Positions 51,847-59,982 of a DNA stretch of 64,000 bases are shown here, piece by piece. The stretch comes from Vibrio marisflavi CECT 7928 (lineage in GTDB: Bacteria; Pseudomonadota; Gammaproteobacteria; Enterobacterales; Vibrionaceae). Position numbers and translations under genes: made by a program. The stretch lies in the NCBI RefSeq assembly GCF_921294215.1, contig NZ_CAKLDM010000001.1, forward strand, positions 558,001 to 622,000, read 5' to 3'. A model generated the notes under the pieces. The model ran no database searches and was not told the origin of the DNA. It saw only the letters and a list, made by a program, of their open reading frames with translations. Numbering within the stretch: position 1 is the stretch's first letter; every line of letters begins with the position of its first letter.

Positions 51847-52244
51847 GTGAATTGTGAGTAAATTTTCAAAGAATATTGCCCCGTATGTGATAGGCGAACA
51901 TTTTTGTAAACAATAAGTTGTTGAATGTTATTGCTTTCGATTGACTCCAAACAGTGAAGCTCTTTGTTACGAAACAGATGATACTCCTCCCAATTAATCA
52001 GAGCTTCCTCGAGTGACGCATAAATAAATATTGTGATCATAATCACATCGTTTGTGTGAACCTTGATTTGTATGTGTGAAATTGCGTATTAGATCACTAA
52101 ACTCACGCTTTCAACTACATTCATGATCAACATAGTCAAGGGAATTAGACTGCTCGCTGCTAGTCTGCGGGTGCTTTTTAGTGGAGTTTAAGCGTTTTCG
52201 TCATGTGTGAATAGCATTCTAAAACAAGCACTAAGGTAAATACG
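51847..52244. other. Upstream region of the HemB-like/MFS pair
   Basis: No supported gene. It holds the likely promoter of the HemB-like operon. A small dyad AGACT/AGTCT lies at about 52148-52167. Confidence 0.45.
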
Positions 52245-53411
52245 ATGTTCACGACGGCTAACTTAAATCGAAGAATTATTTTTAACAATGAAGCACAAGT
52301 ACATAAAAATCAATTTAGTCAGACCATAGATATTGACCTAGATCTTGAAGGTGTCGTACAGCGTCCATTGCAGAACTTGGCCGGATACTTCATTCGCTCA
52401 GTAGAATCTGCCCTTGAGTATACAAAGCAACTGATAGATAAGGGAATAACAAGTATCACGTATCGATTGGGTGGGGGACTTGAAACAGACGAATCTGATA
52501 GCTATGTATACGCGCCTCTATTGCTCAATTCAACTCCCAATGTTTGTGCAAGGTTTGATGCAGACAAAATACTTGATAAGCATGTCGGTTTTTATACTTT
52601 GTTACGTGAGTCCTTTCCAAAAGGACAGCTCCATATTACCGCCGACCCGTTTGGTATTGCGCCCAACTTATCAGATGGTGCTTGGGGAGCTCGAAACGAA
52701 AAGGGAGAGCTTGACGAAGAACAAACGTTTCTTCTGTTGGAAAAAATAGCGGATAAATACAGCGCTTGTGATGTCGATGCTCTACTAACGATGGGACGGG
52801 TAGAAAATGAGGTCGAAATTACCCGCAGTGTCATAGATAAAAACAATAGAACGACAAAAATTTATGCTTTTTCCCAAAATATCGAAAGCAAAGCGGCATA
52901 TGTCTATTTGGATAAACTGAATAAAGCTGACTCGTATCAAAAGATTCTACCGGGCAACATTTCTGAAATGAAAATTCGCACAATATTAGACATTTATGCA
53001 GGTGTGGATTCAATTATTGTCAAACCGTCGGAGAATCTTCATGTTATCCAATTCACCAAAGACTATGTGACTTCACCTGAAGTCGCGCTCTTGTTCCTTG
53101 AGTCGATTTTAGATAGTGATATTTTTGGTGATAGAAATGATATCCGCTCTGCCTGTGAGAAGGTACTGGCGGATAGAGCGACCTTCATTAAGAACTGCAC
53201 GAGAGTTACAATTGGTACATATGCCGTTTCTGGCGGCTATCTAATGGATAAGCTATTAGAAGACAATAAGGGCAAGGAATTTTCTTTCAACGTCCAGAAT
53301 GAGAAGTATCGAAATATCATTTCAATAATCGGTGACCGCATGGCGCACATAATTGATAGAAGTGCCGAGTCGTACTTTGATTTCATCGAGATTGGTGGTG
53401 CTAGTGAGTAA
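52245..53411 (+). CDS. Divergent HemB (delta-aminolevulinate dehydratase)-like enzyme (388 aa)
   Basis: TIM-barrel enzyme related to porphobilinogen synthase. Recognisable HemB blocks in order: the YRLGGGLETDE strand, LHITADPFG (where HemB has the metal loop), MGRVENEVE, KIYAFSQNIES, SIIVKPSENLHVI and IGTYAVSGGYLMD. K260 matches the main Schiff-base lysine (VKP). The other catalytic lysine (SxKY in HemB) is asparagine, N212. The Zn-cysteine loop has no cysteines. It is longer than HemB by about 50 residues at the C-terminus. It overlaps the MFS gene by 8 bases. It is probably not the haem enzyme but acts on a related ketone or amino-ketone (inference). Confidence 0.8.
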   Translation: MFTTANLNRRIIFNNEAQVHKNQFSQTIDIDLDLEGVVQRPLQNLAGYFIRSVESALEYTKQLIDKGITSITYRLGGGLETDESDSYVYAPLLLNSTPNVCARFDADKILDKHVGFYTLLRESFPKGQLHITADPFGIAPNLSDGAWGARNEKGELDEEQTFLLLEKIADKYSACDVDALLTMGRVENEVEITRSVIDKNNRTTKIYAFSQNIESKAAYVYLDKLNKADSYQKILPGNISEMKIRTILDIYAGVDSIIVKPSENLHVIQFTKDYVTSPEVALLFLESILDSDIFGDRNDIRSACEKVLADRATFIKNCTRVTIGTYAVSGGYLMDKLLEDNKGKEFSFNVQNEKYRNIISIIGDRMAHIIDRSAESYFDFIEIGGASE

Positions 53412-54639
53412 AAATAGTCGTTTAGGTGAGCCAACCCCGAGTAAGTATCGCTGGTTTATTCTTGGTGTCGGCGTCGTAGCACAAGCGGTCTTCGCCGCAG
53501 GGTTCACTGGTGTTGCGGTGAGCGGCGTCATTTTCAAAAATGAGTTTGGGTTTTCAATAAGTCAGCTCGGTATGATTTTGGGTGCTATAGGGCTAGGCGT
53601 TGGGATATCAGAATTTACATGGGGTTTAGCGACTGATAGGTTTGGAGATAAGAAAGTCCTTACATTTGGGCTTTTTTCAATGGGGCTGGCTTATAGTCTT
53701 ACGGCACTATTTTTGATGTTCGCAAGTCCAAACTATTTATCCCTTACACTGCTGCTATTTTTGGCAGGGGTTCTTGGTGGAAGCATTAACTCGTCATCTG
53801 GAAAAACCATTATGTCTTGGTTCTCTGATGGAGAGCGTGGGTTTGCGATGAGTATTCGTCAAACAGCCATTCCGGTGGGTGGTTCAATAGGCACGGTGTT
53901 GATACCATGGCTAGCTCAAAACAATGGCTTTTCAGCGTCATTTACCTTGCTAGCGATACTAAGTATTTTGACCTCGTTGATCATATGGCTCTTTGTCGTA
54001 GAAAAAAATCCCCATAATCACCAGGGTAAAGTGGCTCAAATCGATAACTCACCAATAGGGAATCCTAAAGTGTGGGGCATGGTCATATCTGCAGGACTAC
54101 TGACGGTGCCGCAAATGGCAGTTATTTCCTTTGGTGCGATCTATTTAAAGAACCATTTACACGTAAGTCTATTGAATGTTTCGTTGGCTCTTATCATCGT
54201 GCAAGTATTTGGTGCAATAACAAGAGTGTACCTAGGTAAATCCACAGATAGGAGAAATAACAGAATTGGTGTTGTTATTACAATAGCACTTGTCTGCGCC
54301 ATTATGAGTTTGTCATTGGCTCTGTTTACTCATCATGAGCTTTTGTCGATTACATTTTTAATCGCTGTTGGGGTATCAGGCAGTGCATGGCATGGTATCG
54401 GGTTCGCTGAAGCAGCAATTCAGGCTGGTGGAGCTCGAGCTGGAACCGCATTGGGGATGATGGGGACTACGGTATTTCTATCGTCGTTTCTAACACCCGT
54501 GATTATTTCTAATATTCTTCAACGGAATGATTGGCCCATTGCATGGGGAACAGTGTCTCTGCTGACAGTGCTCACTATTCCGATACTCTGTTACATGTAC
54601 TCTAGACAGCTTCGCCCTGAGGGAGCCGCGAAAGAGTAA
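53404..54639 (+). CDS. Major facilitator superfamily transporter (411 aa)
   Basis: Twelve-helix inner-membrane transporter. The MFS loop 2-3 motif is present as GLATDRFGDKKV, with a weaker copy (YLGKSTDRRNN) in the second half. The GTG start at 53404 lies inside the HemB-like gene (8-base overlap, GGTGG ribosome site), so the two are made together. Export of the product or import of the substrate of that enzyme is likely. The longer frame from 53353 overlaps too deeply. A terminator follows. Confidence 0.9.
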   Translation: MSKNSRLGEPTPSKYRWFILGVGVVAQAVFAAGFTGVAVSGVIFKNEFGFSISQLGMILGAIGLGVGISEFTWGLATDRFGDKKVLTFGLFSMGLAYSLTALFLMFASPNYLSLTLLLFLAGVLGGSINSSSGKTIMSWFSDGERGFAMSIRQTAIPVGGSIGTVLIPWLAQNNGFSASFTLLAILSILTSLIIWLFVVEKNPHNHQGKVAQIDNSPIGNPKVWGMVISAGLLTVPQMAVISFGAIYLKNHLHVSLLNVSLALIIVQVFGAITRVYLGKSTDRRNNRIGVVITIALVCAIMSLSLALFTHHELLSITFLIAVGVSGSAWHGIGFAEAAIQAGGARAGTALGMMGTTVFLSSFLTPVIISNILQRNDWPIAWGTVSLLTVLTIPILCYMYSRQLRPEGAAKE

Positions 54640-54663
54640 CATTCGCCAGTGTGTACTTGTATT

Positions 54664-54695
54664 AAACCTATAGCTCGCATGTTATAGGTTTTTTT
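54664..54695 (+). terminator. Terminator of HemB-like/MFS operon
   Basis: AAACCTATA/TATAGGTTT, ten-base loop, followed by seven T. Confidence 0.9.
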
Positions 54696-54860
54696 GTATT
54701 TGGATGACAAGTATTGGAGTACATTAGAGCTAAGCTTTTTTGCTGCATTGAAGCTAAACCCATTAGGAGCTAGAAAGTGTACGACAATTTTCTTATGTCT
54801 AATTATTTGGACCAGCAAGAACGGTTTATGTAACGGCCACTCGACTCTTTAAGAGGTAAA

Positions 54861-55280
54861 ATGAAGATATATCTTGATCACAATGTGCTAGATGCATTAA
54901 GCAAAGGCCACTTTAGACTCAATCCACCAGAAGGTACGGTTTGGATTTATTCCAATGAAACGTTGAATGAAATTAAGCGTTCTGGTGATCGTCGGTTTTT
55001 GGATGTTTTAAGAACACTAAAAGCTAAAAAGATTGAGTTGGTTCTTGATGGTGCTTTTAGATTGACTGGTGACGCCTATATCCATGAGTTTCGAGATCCG
55101 CATGATTTCTATCAAGAGTGGCTCGAGGCGACGACACAATGTCCAATTGATGAGGAAGCAAATCTACAGCTCTTAAGTAGGCTAGCAGGAGGGGACAATC
55201 ATAGTGAAATATTGCAGTACCCTTCTCGAATAAGAGAGCAAATACATAACTTGCTCGTGTCGATTCACATTAAACATTGA
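54861..55280 (+). CDS. PIN-like domain protein (139 aa)
   Basis: It begins MKIYLDHNVLDALSKG, with an acidic residue in the first strand. YSNETLNEIKRSGD follows, with a Glu in the position of the second PIN acid, and later acidic residues (FRDPHDF). This resembles PIN-superfamily nucleases or Mut7-C-like proteins rather than classical VapC; no antitoxin gene is visible next to it. Ribosome site AAGAGG. Function uncertain. Confidence 0.65.
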   Translation: MKIYLDHNVLDALSKGHFRLNPPEGTVWIYSNETLNEIKRSGDRRFLDVLRTLKAKKIELVLDGAFRLTGDAYIHEFRDPHDFYQEWLEATTQCPIDEEANLQLLSRLAGGDNHSEILQYPSRIREQIHNLLVSIHIKH

Positions 55281-55486
55281 AACTGGACAATAAAGTGTAG
55301 AACTTAACCAATAAAGATCGAAACTTTTTGAGCTGATAATGACTCGGATATGCCCCATTTCGATTTTCATAAAATAGCCCACTTACTCCGTTAAGTGACT
55401 TTCAGCCATATTTTTTCTTATGCGTGCTAAGAACAAATTTCCTTTGGAGAATTCTCTCGACTTAGACATTAAAAGCTAACGCTCTC

Positions 55487-56362
55487 TTAGCAGCTCCCAA
55501 TGTTTTTAGAAACCCGGTTGAGTAAATTCTTAATTGCACGTGATAGTATCTGATTCTGCCTTACAATATACCCCAGACTAACGTTCGGGAATTCAGGTAG
55601 TTCCGTAATGGTTGTTTTTAAATTCTTTTTGGAATGGAGTGAAAGGTCGGGAACTATCGCTATACCAAATCCAGCTTCTGCCCAATCAATTTGTGAATCA
55701 ACACTTCCTACTTCCATTATTCGATAGTTAGAAAGGTTTAGTGATGGTAAAGCTAAGTCAATTACACCTCGTGTACGTGTGTCGTGCCCTAGTAGTATCA
55801 GGGTAGGTTTATCATCTTTATTTTTTGCCAGCTTTTGCTGCCACATGTTTAAGCTGCTACCAACAGCGCACCACTTCACTTTTTGAAGCTCGGTAAAACA
55901 GAGTGGCGGCTTTTCCTCTTGTGCGAAGATGAATCCTAAATCTGCTTTGGCACTTTTTACTAACTCAGAAGCTTGTGAAGATGTGGTATTGGTTAAAGTG
56001 ATATCTATACCTGGAAATTCTTTTTTAAAGATCTGTAGCGGTGACATTAGCAACAGGCGAGAGATAATATCGCTGGCAGCGATAGTTAGCGTTCCATGGC
56101 GCAATTCGTTGATTGCGTTAATATCTGATTGACATATTTGTAATTCCATCAAGGTGTTTCTAGCACTTACAAGTAAACGCTCGCCTGCTTGAGTAAGCCT
56201 AAAAGGGGTTCGCTCGATCAGTTTAGTGCGAGTAGCCTGCTCTAGCTGTTTAATATGTAGACTAACATTAGGCTGAGTCATATTTAACTCATTCGCAGTT
56301 TTACCAAAGTGTCTCAGTCGCTCTAACTCTACAAATGTTTTAAGCCAACTAAGCTCCAACAT
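55487..56362 (-). CDS. LysR-family regulator divergent from PurA-like gene
   Basis: A 291-residue LysR protein. The HTH at 3-60 is LRHFGKTANELNMTQPNVSLHIKQLE in outline, then the linker and the effector domain. It is divergent from the adenylosuccinate-synthetase-like gene with 145 bp between, so that gene is its probable target. Effector unknown. Codon use is like its neighbours. Confidence 0.93.
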   Translation of the reverse strand: MLELSWLKTFVELERLRHFGKTANELNMTQPNVSLHIKQLEQATRTKLIERTPFRLTQAGERLLVSARNTLMELQICQSDINAINELRHGTLTIAASDIISRLLLMSPLQIFKKEFPGIDITLTNTTSSQASELVKSAKADLGFIFAQEEKPPLCFTELQKVKWCAVGSSLNMWQQKLAKNKDDKPTLILLGHDTRTRGVIDLALPSLNLSNYRIMEVGSVDSQIDWAEAGFGIAIVPDLSLHSKKNLKTTITELPEFPNVSLGYIVRQNQILSRAIKNLLNRVSKNIGSC

Positions 56363-56507
56363 ATTAGCTCCTCGATCTACTGTGAGATATTTAGAGTATC
56401 CTGATATGAATATCTTATCAAAGTAATAAAGATTATTAATTTAACTTATTTAGAATGAGTGCTTAGTATTTTGAGTATGTTTTTATAGTTTTGTAGGAAA
56501 ATTAGTT

Positions 56508-57764
56508 ATGTCGTCAGTTATTGTAGTTGGTGCAAATTGGGGTGATGAAGGGAAAGGTAGAATAGTTGATTATTTGGCGGACCAAGCATCTGCGAGTATT
56601 CGTTTTCAAGGTGGTAATAATGCTGGCCATACAGTGATAAATGACTATGGTAGTTTCAAACTACACCAATTACCCAGTGGAGTTTTTGGTCCAAGCTGTA
56701 GCGCTGTTTTGGGGCCAGGTATGGTAATTAGCCCAGCGTCACTATCGCAAGAGATTTCATTGGTGAAAGAAGCGGGGGTTGAAGTCGATCTACGTATTTC
56801 AGATCGAGCGACGCTTTGCTTGCCTCTCCATGCACTAGAGGATACCCTCGAAGAGCAACGTCTTGGTGAAAAAGCATATGGTTCAACTCGTCAGGGGATC
56901 GCTCCAGCATATGGTGACCGAGTTATGAAAAAGGGAATCCTTGTTGGTTGGTTAAAGCAACCAGATGTGTTACTTGAGCGTATACAGTTTATGTTGGATT
57001 GGAAATTGCCTCAACTTCGTGCTCTGTACCCTGAGTTTGAATTCAATCAAACTGCGGAGGAGATAACGTCTTGGTTAATTGAAGTATCCAAGAGTTGGGC
57101 CGACTCTATCTGTAACGTATCTCAGCACTTGAAAGCATTGCAAGTTCAGGGCAAAACTCTATTGTTTGAAGCTCAGCTAGGGGCAGGTCGTGATCTTGTT
57201 TACGGAGAATACCCTTGGACAACGTCTTCTAACGTGGTTTCTATGTATGCTGGTATTGGTAGTGGGTTACCAGCGCTGCGTCCTGATCGTATCGTCGCTG
57301 TAGCCAAAGCATTCAGCTCATCTGTAGGTACAGGGACACTAATATCCGCCATGGCAGAGCAAGATTCATTTCGTGAATTGTCTGGGGAGTATGGTGCTAC
57401 AACCGGACGTCCACGAGATGTCGGGTATTTCGATGCTATTGCAACAAAAAATGGCATTGAACTACAAGCTGCTACTGAAATCGCTCTCACTAAGCTAGAT
57501 TGCTTAACGGGTCTTGAAGATCTAAAAATATGTGTTGGCTATGAGGGTGAGCATAGCGAAAACCCGATTTGGCCTCAAACTGCTGCATTATCTCCAGTTT
57601 ATGAAAAAATGGCGAGCTGGGATGAAGATATTACAGGGTGTCGAAAATTTGAAGAGTTACCAGAAGCAACACAAAATTATATTACCCGTATTGAAGAGTT
57701 AATGGGAATACCTGTAAGTATGATATCAGTGGGTCCTGAACGCGAACAAATTATTATACGTTGA
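56508..57764 (+). CDS. Adenylosuccinate-synthetase paralogue (PurA-like ligase, 418 aa)
   Basis: GTP-dependent ligase of the PurA fold. Catalytic D13 (GDEGKG) and H41 (NNAGHT), the aspartate-binding loop GATTGRPR (297-303) and the guanine motif TKLD (328-331) are kept. The IMP-contact loop FEGAQG of true PurA is FEAQLG, and GTTGRGIGPAY is changed to GSTRQGIAPAY. It is also about 12 residues shorter. It likely joins aspartate to a substrate other than IMP, or is a divergent duplicate. Because D13 is kept it is not the phage PurZ type. Divergent LysR gene next door. Confidence 0.85.
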   Translation: MSSVIVVGANWGDEGKGRIVDYLADQASASIRFQGGNNAGHTVINDYGSFKLHQLPSGVFGPSCSAVLGPGMVISPASLSQEISLVKEAGVEVDLRISDRATLCLPLHALEDTLEEQRLGEKAYGSTRQGIAPAYGDRVMKKGILVGWLKQPDVLLERIQFMLDWKLPQLRALYPEFEFNQTAEEITSWLIEVSKSWADSICNVSQHLKALQVQGKTLLFEAQLGAGRDLVYGEYPWTTSSNVVSMYAGIGSGLPALRPDRIVAVAKAFSSSVGTGTLISAMAEQDSFRELSGEYGATTGRPRDVGYFDAIATKNGIELQAATEIALTKLDCLTGLEDLKICVGYEGEHSENPIWPQTAALSPVYEKMASWDEDITGCRKFEELPEATQNYITRIEELMGIPVSMISVGPEREQIIIR

Positions 57765-57891
57765 TTTCAAGCTAGGTCCTTTTCATTTATAGTCACAGCG
57801 ACTGTCAAGCATCATGTCTCTTTATATAGAGACATGGGCTAAAAGCCAAATTTGTTCGATTGATGCCGATAGTGCACAAATCTTAGAAAGC

Positions 57892-57971
57892 TTCTGCCCC
57901 TATCAAGCTTAGCATTTAAGATAACATACGCTCCGTTCATCCTATTTTGCCTTACTACAGATTATCCAAGC
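57892..57971. repeat. 80-bp dispersed repeat, copy 3
   Basis: It begins TTCTGCCCCTATCAAGCTTA and ends AGATTATCCAAGC. It matches copy 1 at 49254-49333 in the same orientation with about nine mismatches in 80. It sits just before an IS66 transposase relic. Confidence 0.8.
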
Positions 57972-58028
57972 CACAGCGTAACAGTGATAAAATGAGAAAA
58001 CGCACGGGAGGTTTATAGCTCTGGTCTA

Positions 58029-58285
58029 GTCGTGAGCTTACTAGACGGGCATAATATGGTGCTATATCAAACAAATACAGGCATGCTTGTTGGTGAGTTT
58101 ATTAATGAAATATTCAACCATCGAAACTCAAGTCACCTCCCGCCATTACTGATGGGTGATGTTTTACCCAATCAACTGAAGTGAATGTATTGGATTACTT
58201 CGATACCGTACATCGACATGACCAAGAAGTGAAAGTGAATCCGTAATTGTTCTTGCCCTGGAATTATCAGTTTGATATTCAGTAA
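58029..58285 (+). pseudogene. IS66-family transposase relic
   Basis: Two frames give pieces of TnpC as I remember that family. 58029-58184 reads LDGHNMVLYQTNTG...GEFINEIFNHR...PPLLMGDVLPN, like the TnpC stretch ending in MCDALS. 58187-58285 reads YFDTVHRHDQEVK and, after a stop, the C-terminal LFLPWNYQFDIQ (TnpC proteins end near LLPWN). Frameshift, stops and large internal deletions are present. Dead remnant. Confidence 0.65.
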
Positions 58286-58553
58286 CCATTAAACTCATTA
58301 GGCGCCACTCCTCTCTATAACAACTTACTATGCATTTTGTAAGCTATCCCTCCGTAAGATCACAATAATGAAGAAGGGCAAAGTAGTGTGTTTAAGATTG
58401 TGCTGCCGCTCTAAATCGAAAGCCAAGCCTCCAATAATTAAATTCATAAAATTCATAAGTGCGTTTTAATCCCCAGTGATAGGCGATCGCTCTCACTGTG
58501 TGTTTTTACACAGTCATCATAATAAATTCACCTTCTAGCAACATAGAATAATT

Positions 58554-59903
58554 ATGATGAATGAGAAAACGTTAGCACTTCCGGCAAGTAAAGCCTCTGA
58601 CTCAGGTTTTTTAACGCACTTCAGAGTATTTGGCCTACCACTACCCTTATACCTTGGCTTGTTTACCGTTATCTTGGTCGCTCATATGACTGACACTTTG
58701 CCAAACAATATAGTTGGTGGGTTTAGCTTTATGTTTGTTATTGGTGCTTTGTTTGGTGAAATCGGCAAACGGCTACCTATTTTCAACAAATATATTGGAG
58801 GAGCACCTATCATGATCTTTTTAGTCACCGCATGGTTAGTCCATGTCGGCTGGCTAAGACAAAATGAAATTAACACTGTGACAGAAGTGATGAAGAAAAC
58901 TGACTTTCTTGATCTCTTCATTGCAGTATTGCTGACAGGGTCAATATTAGCCGTAAACCGTAAGCTGCTCATCAAATCCCTGATTGGCTATATTCCCTCA
59001 ATTTTAGCCGCTGTTCTCGGTGCCGCGATCATGGGAATCATCGGTGGAATGTTGTTTGGCATTCCTGTCAGCCGCGTTTTGATGCTATACGTACTTCCTA
59101 TTATGGGCGGCGGAAACGGCGCGGGTGCCATTCCTCTTTCTGAGATATACCATTCGGTGACTGGGGGTTCAAAAGAGCACTACTACTCCGTCGCCATTGC
59201 GATACTCACCATCGCAAACGTAGTCGCGATATTTGCAGCAGCAATACTAAATGGCATTGGGCAAAAAAGACCATCACTCACTGGGAATGGCGAGCTGATT
59301 CGAAACTCCAACTTTGATGCTCAAGCGCAATCAAACACACCGAAGATAAGCGCAAAAGAAATTGCGATAGGACTAATGCTCTCAGCATGCGTCTACACTC
59401 TATCGTCTGCTCTCTCAAAACATATATTGCCCGGCTTTGGTGACGTCAAAATTCATACCTTCGCTTACATGGTTGTGATTGTCGCAATCATAAATGCGTG
59501 CGGTTGGTGTTCTAATGAGATTAAAGAAGGCAGCAAGCAACTAGCCTCATTTTTTACGACGCACTTGCTGTGGGTTTTAATGGTGGGCGTCGGAATTGCC
59601 TACACCGACCTAGGAGAGATACTAAACGCGCTGACTTTCACCAATTTAGTTGTCTCGACGTTAATTGTTTTCGGCGCTATTTTTGGAGCTGCTCTTGGTG
59701 GTTGGCTCATGGGCTTCTATCCAATTGAATCGGCAATCAGTGCTGGATTATGCATGGCAAACCGTGGTGGCTCGGGAGATTTAGAAGTTTTGTCTGCAGC
59801 AAACCGAATGAGCTTACTGTCTTACGCACAAATATCTTCTCGTTTAGGTGGCGGTATCGTATTGGTCATCGCAAGTGTTGTATTTGGTATGTTCGGCCAT
59901 TAA
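58554..59903 (+). CDS. 2-hydroxycarboxylate (CitS-type) sodium symporter
   Basis: Inner-membrane secondary transporter of 449 residues with about 11 helices, of the 2HCT/CCS family (CitS, MaeN, CimH). Family marks are the hairpin motifs GGGNGAGAIPLSE and GLCMANRGGSGD, the two re-entrant GGxG loops. It imports citrate or malate with Na+. The next two genes encode a CitA/DcuS-like kinase and its regulator, which should sense the same substrate. The start is an ATG-ATG pair with a weak ribosome site. Confidence 0.93.
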   Translation: MMNEKTLALPASKASDSGFLTHFRVFGLPLPLYLGLFTVILVAHMTDTLPNNIVGGFSFMFVIGALFGEIGKRLPIFNKYIGGAPIMIFLVTAWLVHVGWLRQNEINTVTEVMKKTDFLDLFIAVLLTGSILAVNRKLLIKSLIGYIPSILAAVLGAAIMGIIGGMLFGIPVSRVLMLYVLPIMGGGNGAGAIPLSEIYHSVTGGSKEHYYSVAIAILTIANVVAIFAAAILNGIGQKRPSLTGNGELIRNSNFDAQAQSNTPKISAKEIAIGLMLSACVYTLSSALSKHILPGFGDVKIHTFAYMVVIVAIINACGWCSNEIKEGSKQLASFFTTHLLWVLMVGVGIAYTDLGEILNALTFTNLVVSTLIVFGAIFGAALGGWLMGFYPIESAISAGLCMANRGGSGDLEVLSAANRMSLLSYAQISSRLGGGIVLVIASVVFGMFGH

Positions 59904-59929
59904 CCAATTCCACAATTTAAGCTATACGA

Positions 59930-59958
59930 TAAACAGGAACCATCGAGGGTCCTGTTTA
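59930..59958 (+). terminator. Hairpin between symporter and kinase genes
   Basis: TAAACAGGAACC/GGGTCCTGTTTA, imperfect. It probably lowers read-through from the symporter into the kinase gene. Confidence 0.5.
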
Positions 59959-59982
59959 AAACATTGAGGAGGCAGAAAGAAT

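Larger units (their letters stand above)
57765..58553. other. Gene-poor boundary between accessory block and citS locus
   Basis: It contains repeat copy 3 and the IS66 relic. 58290-58553 carries no gene and must hold the symporter promoter; TCACTGTGTGTTTTTACACAGT near 58492-58513 is a dyad (ACTGTGT/ACACAGT). Confidence 0.55.

Noticed and set aside
51843..52046. 67-codon ORF on the minus strand after the Nudix gene
   Set aside because: No ribosome site, AT-driven composition, no recognisable domain.
56508..57764. Phage-type PurZ (2-aminoadenine DNA)
   Set aside because: Catalytic Asp13 is present and there are no phage replication genes around it.
49254..57971. Integron (VCR/attC) cassette array
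   Set aside because: The repeats lack the GTTRRRY/RYYYAAC core sites of attC, they do not separate single-gene cassettes, and no integron integrase is seen.
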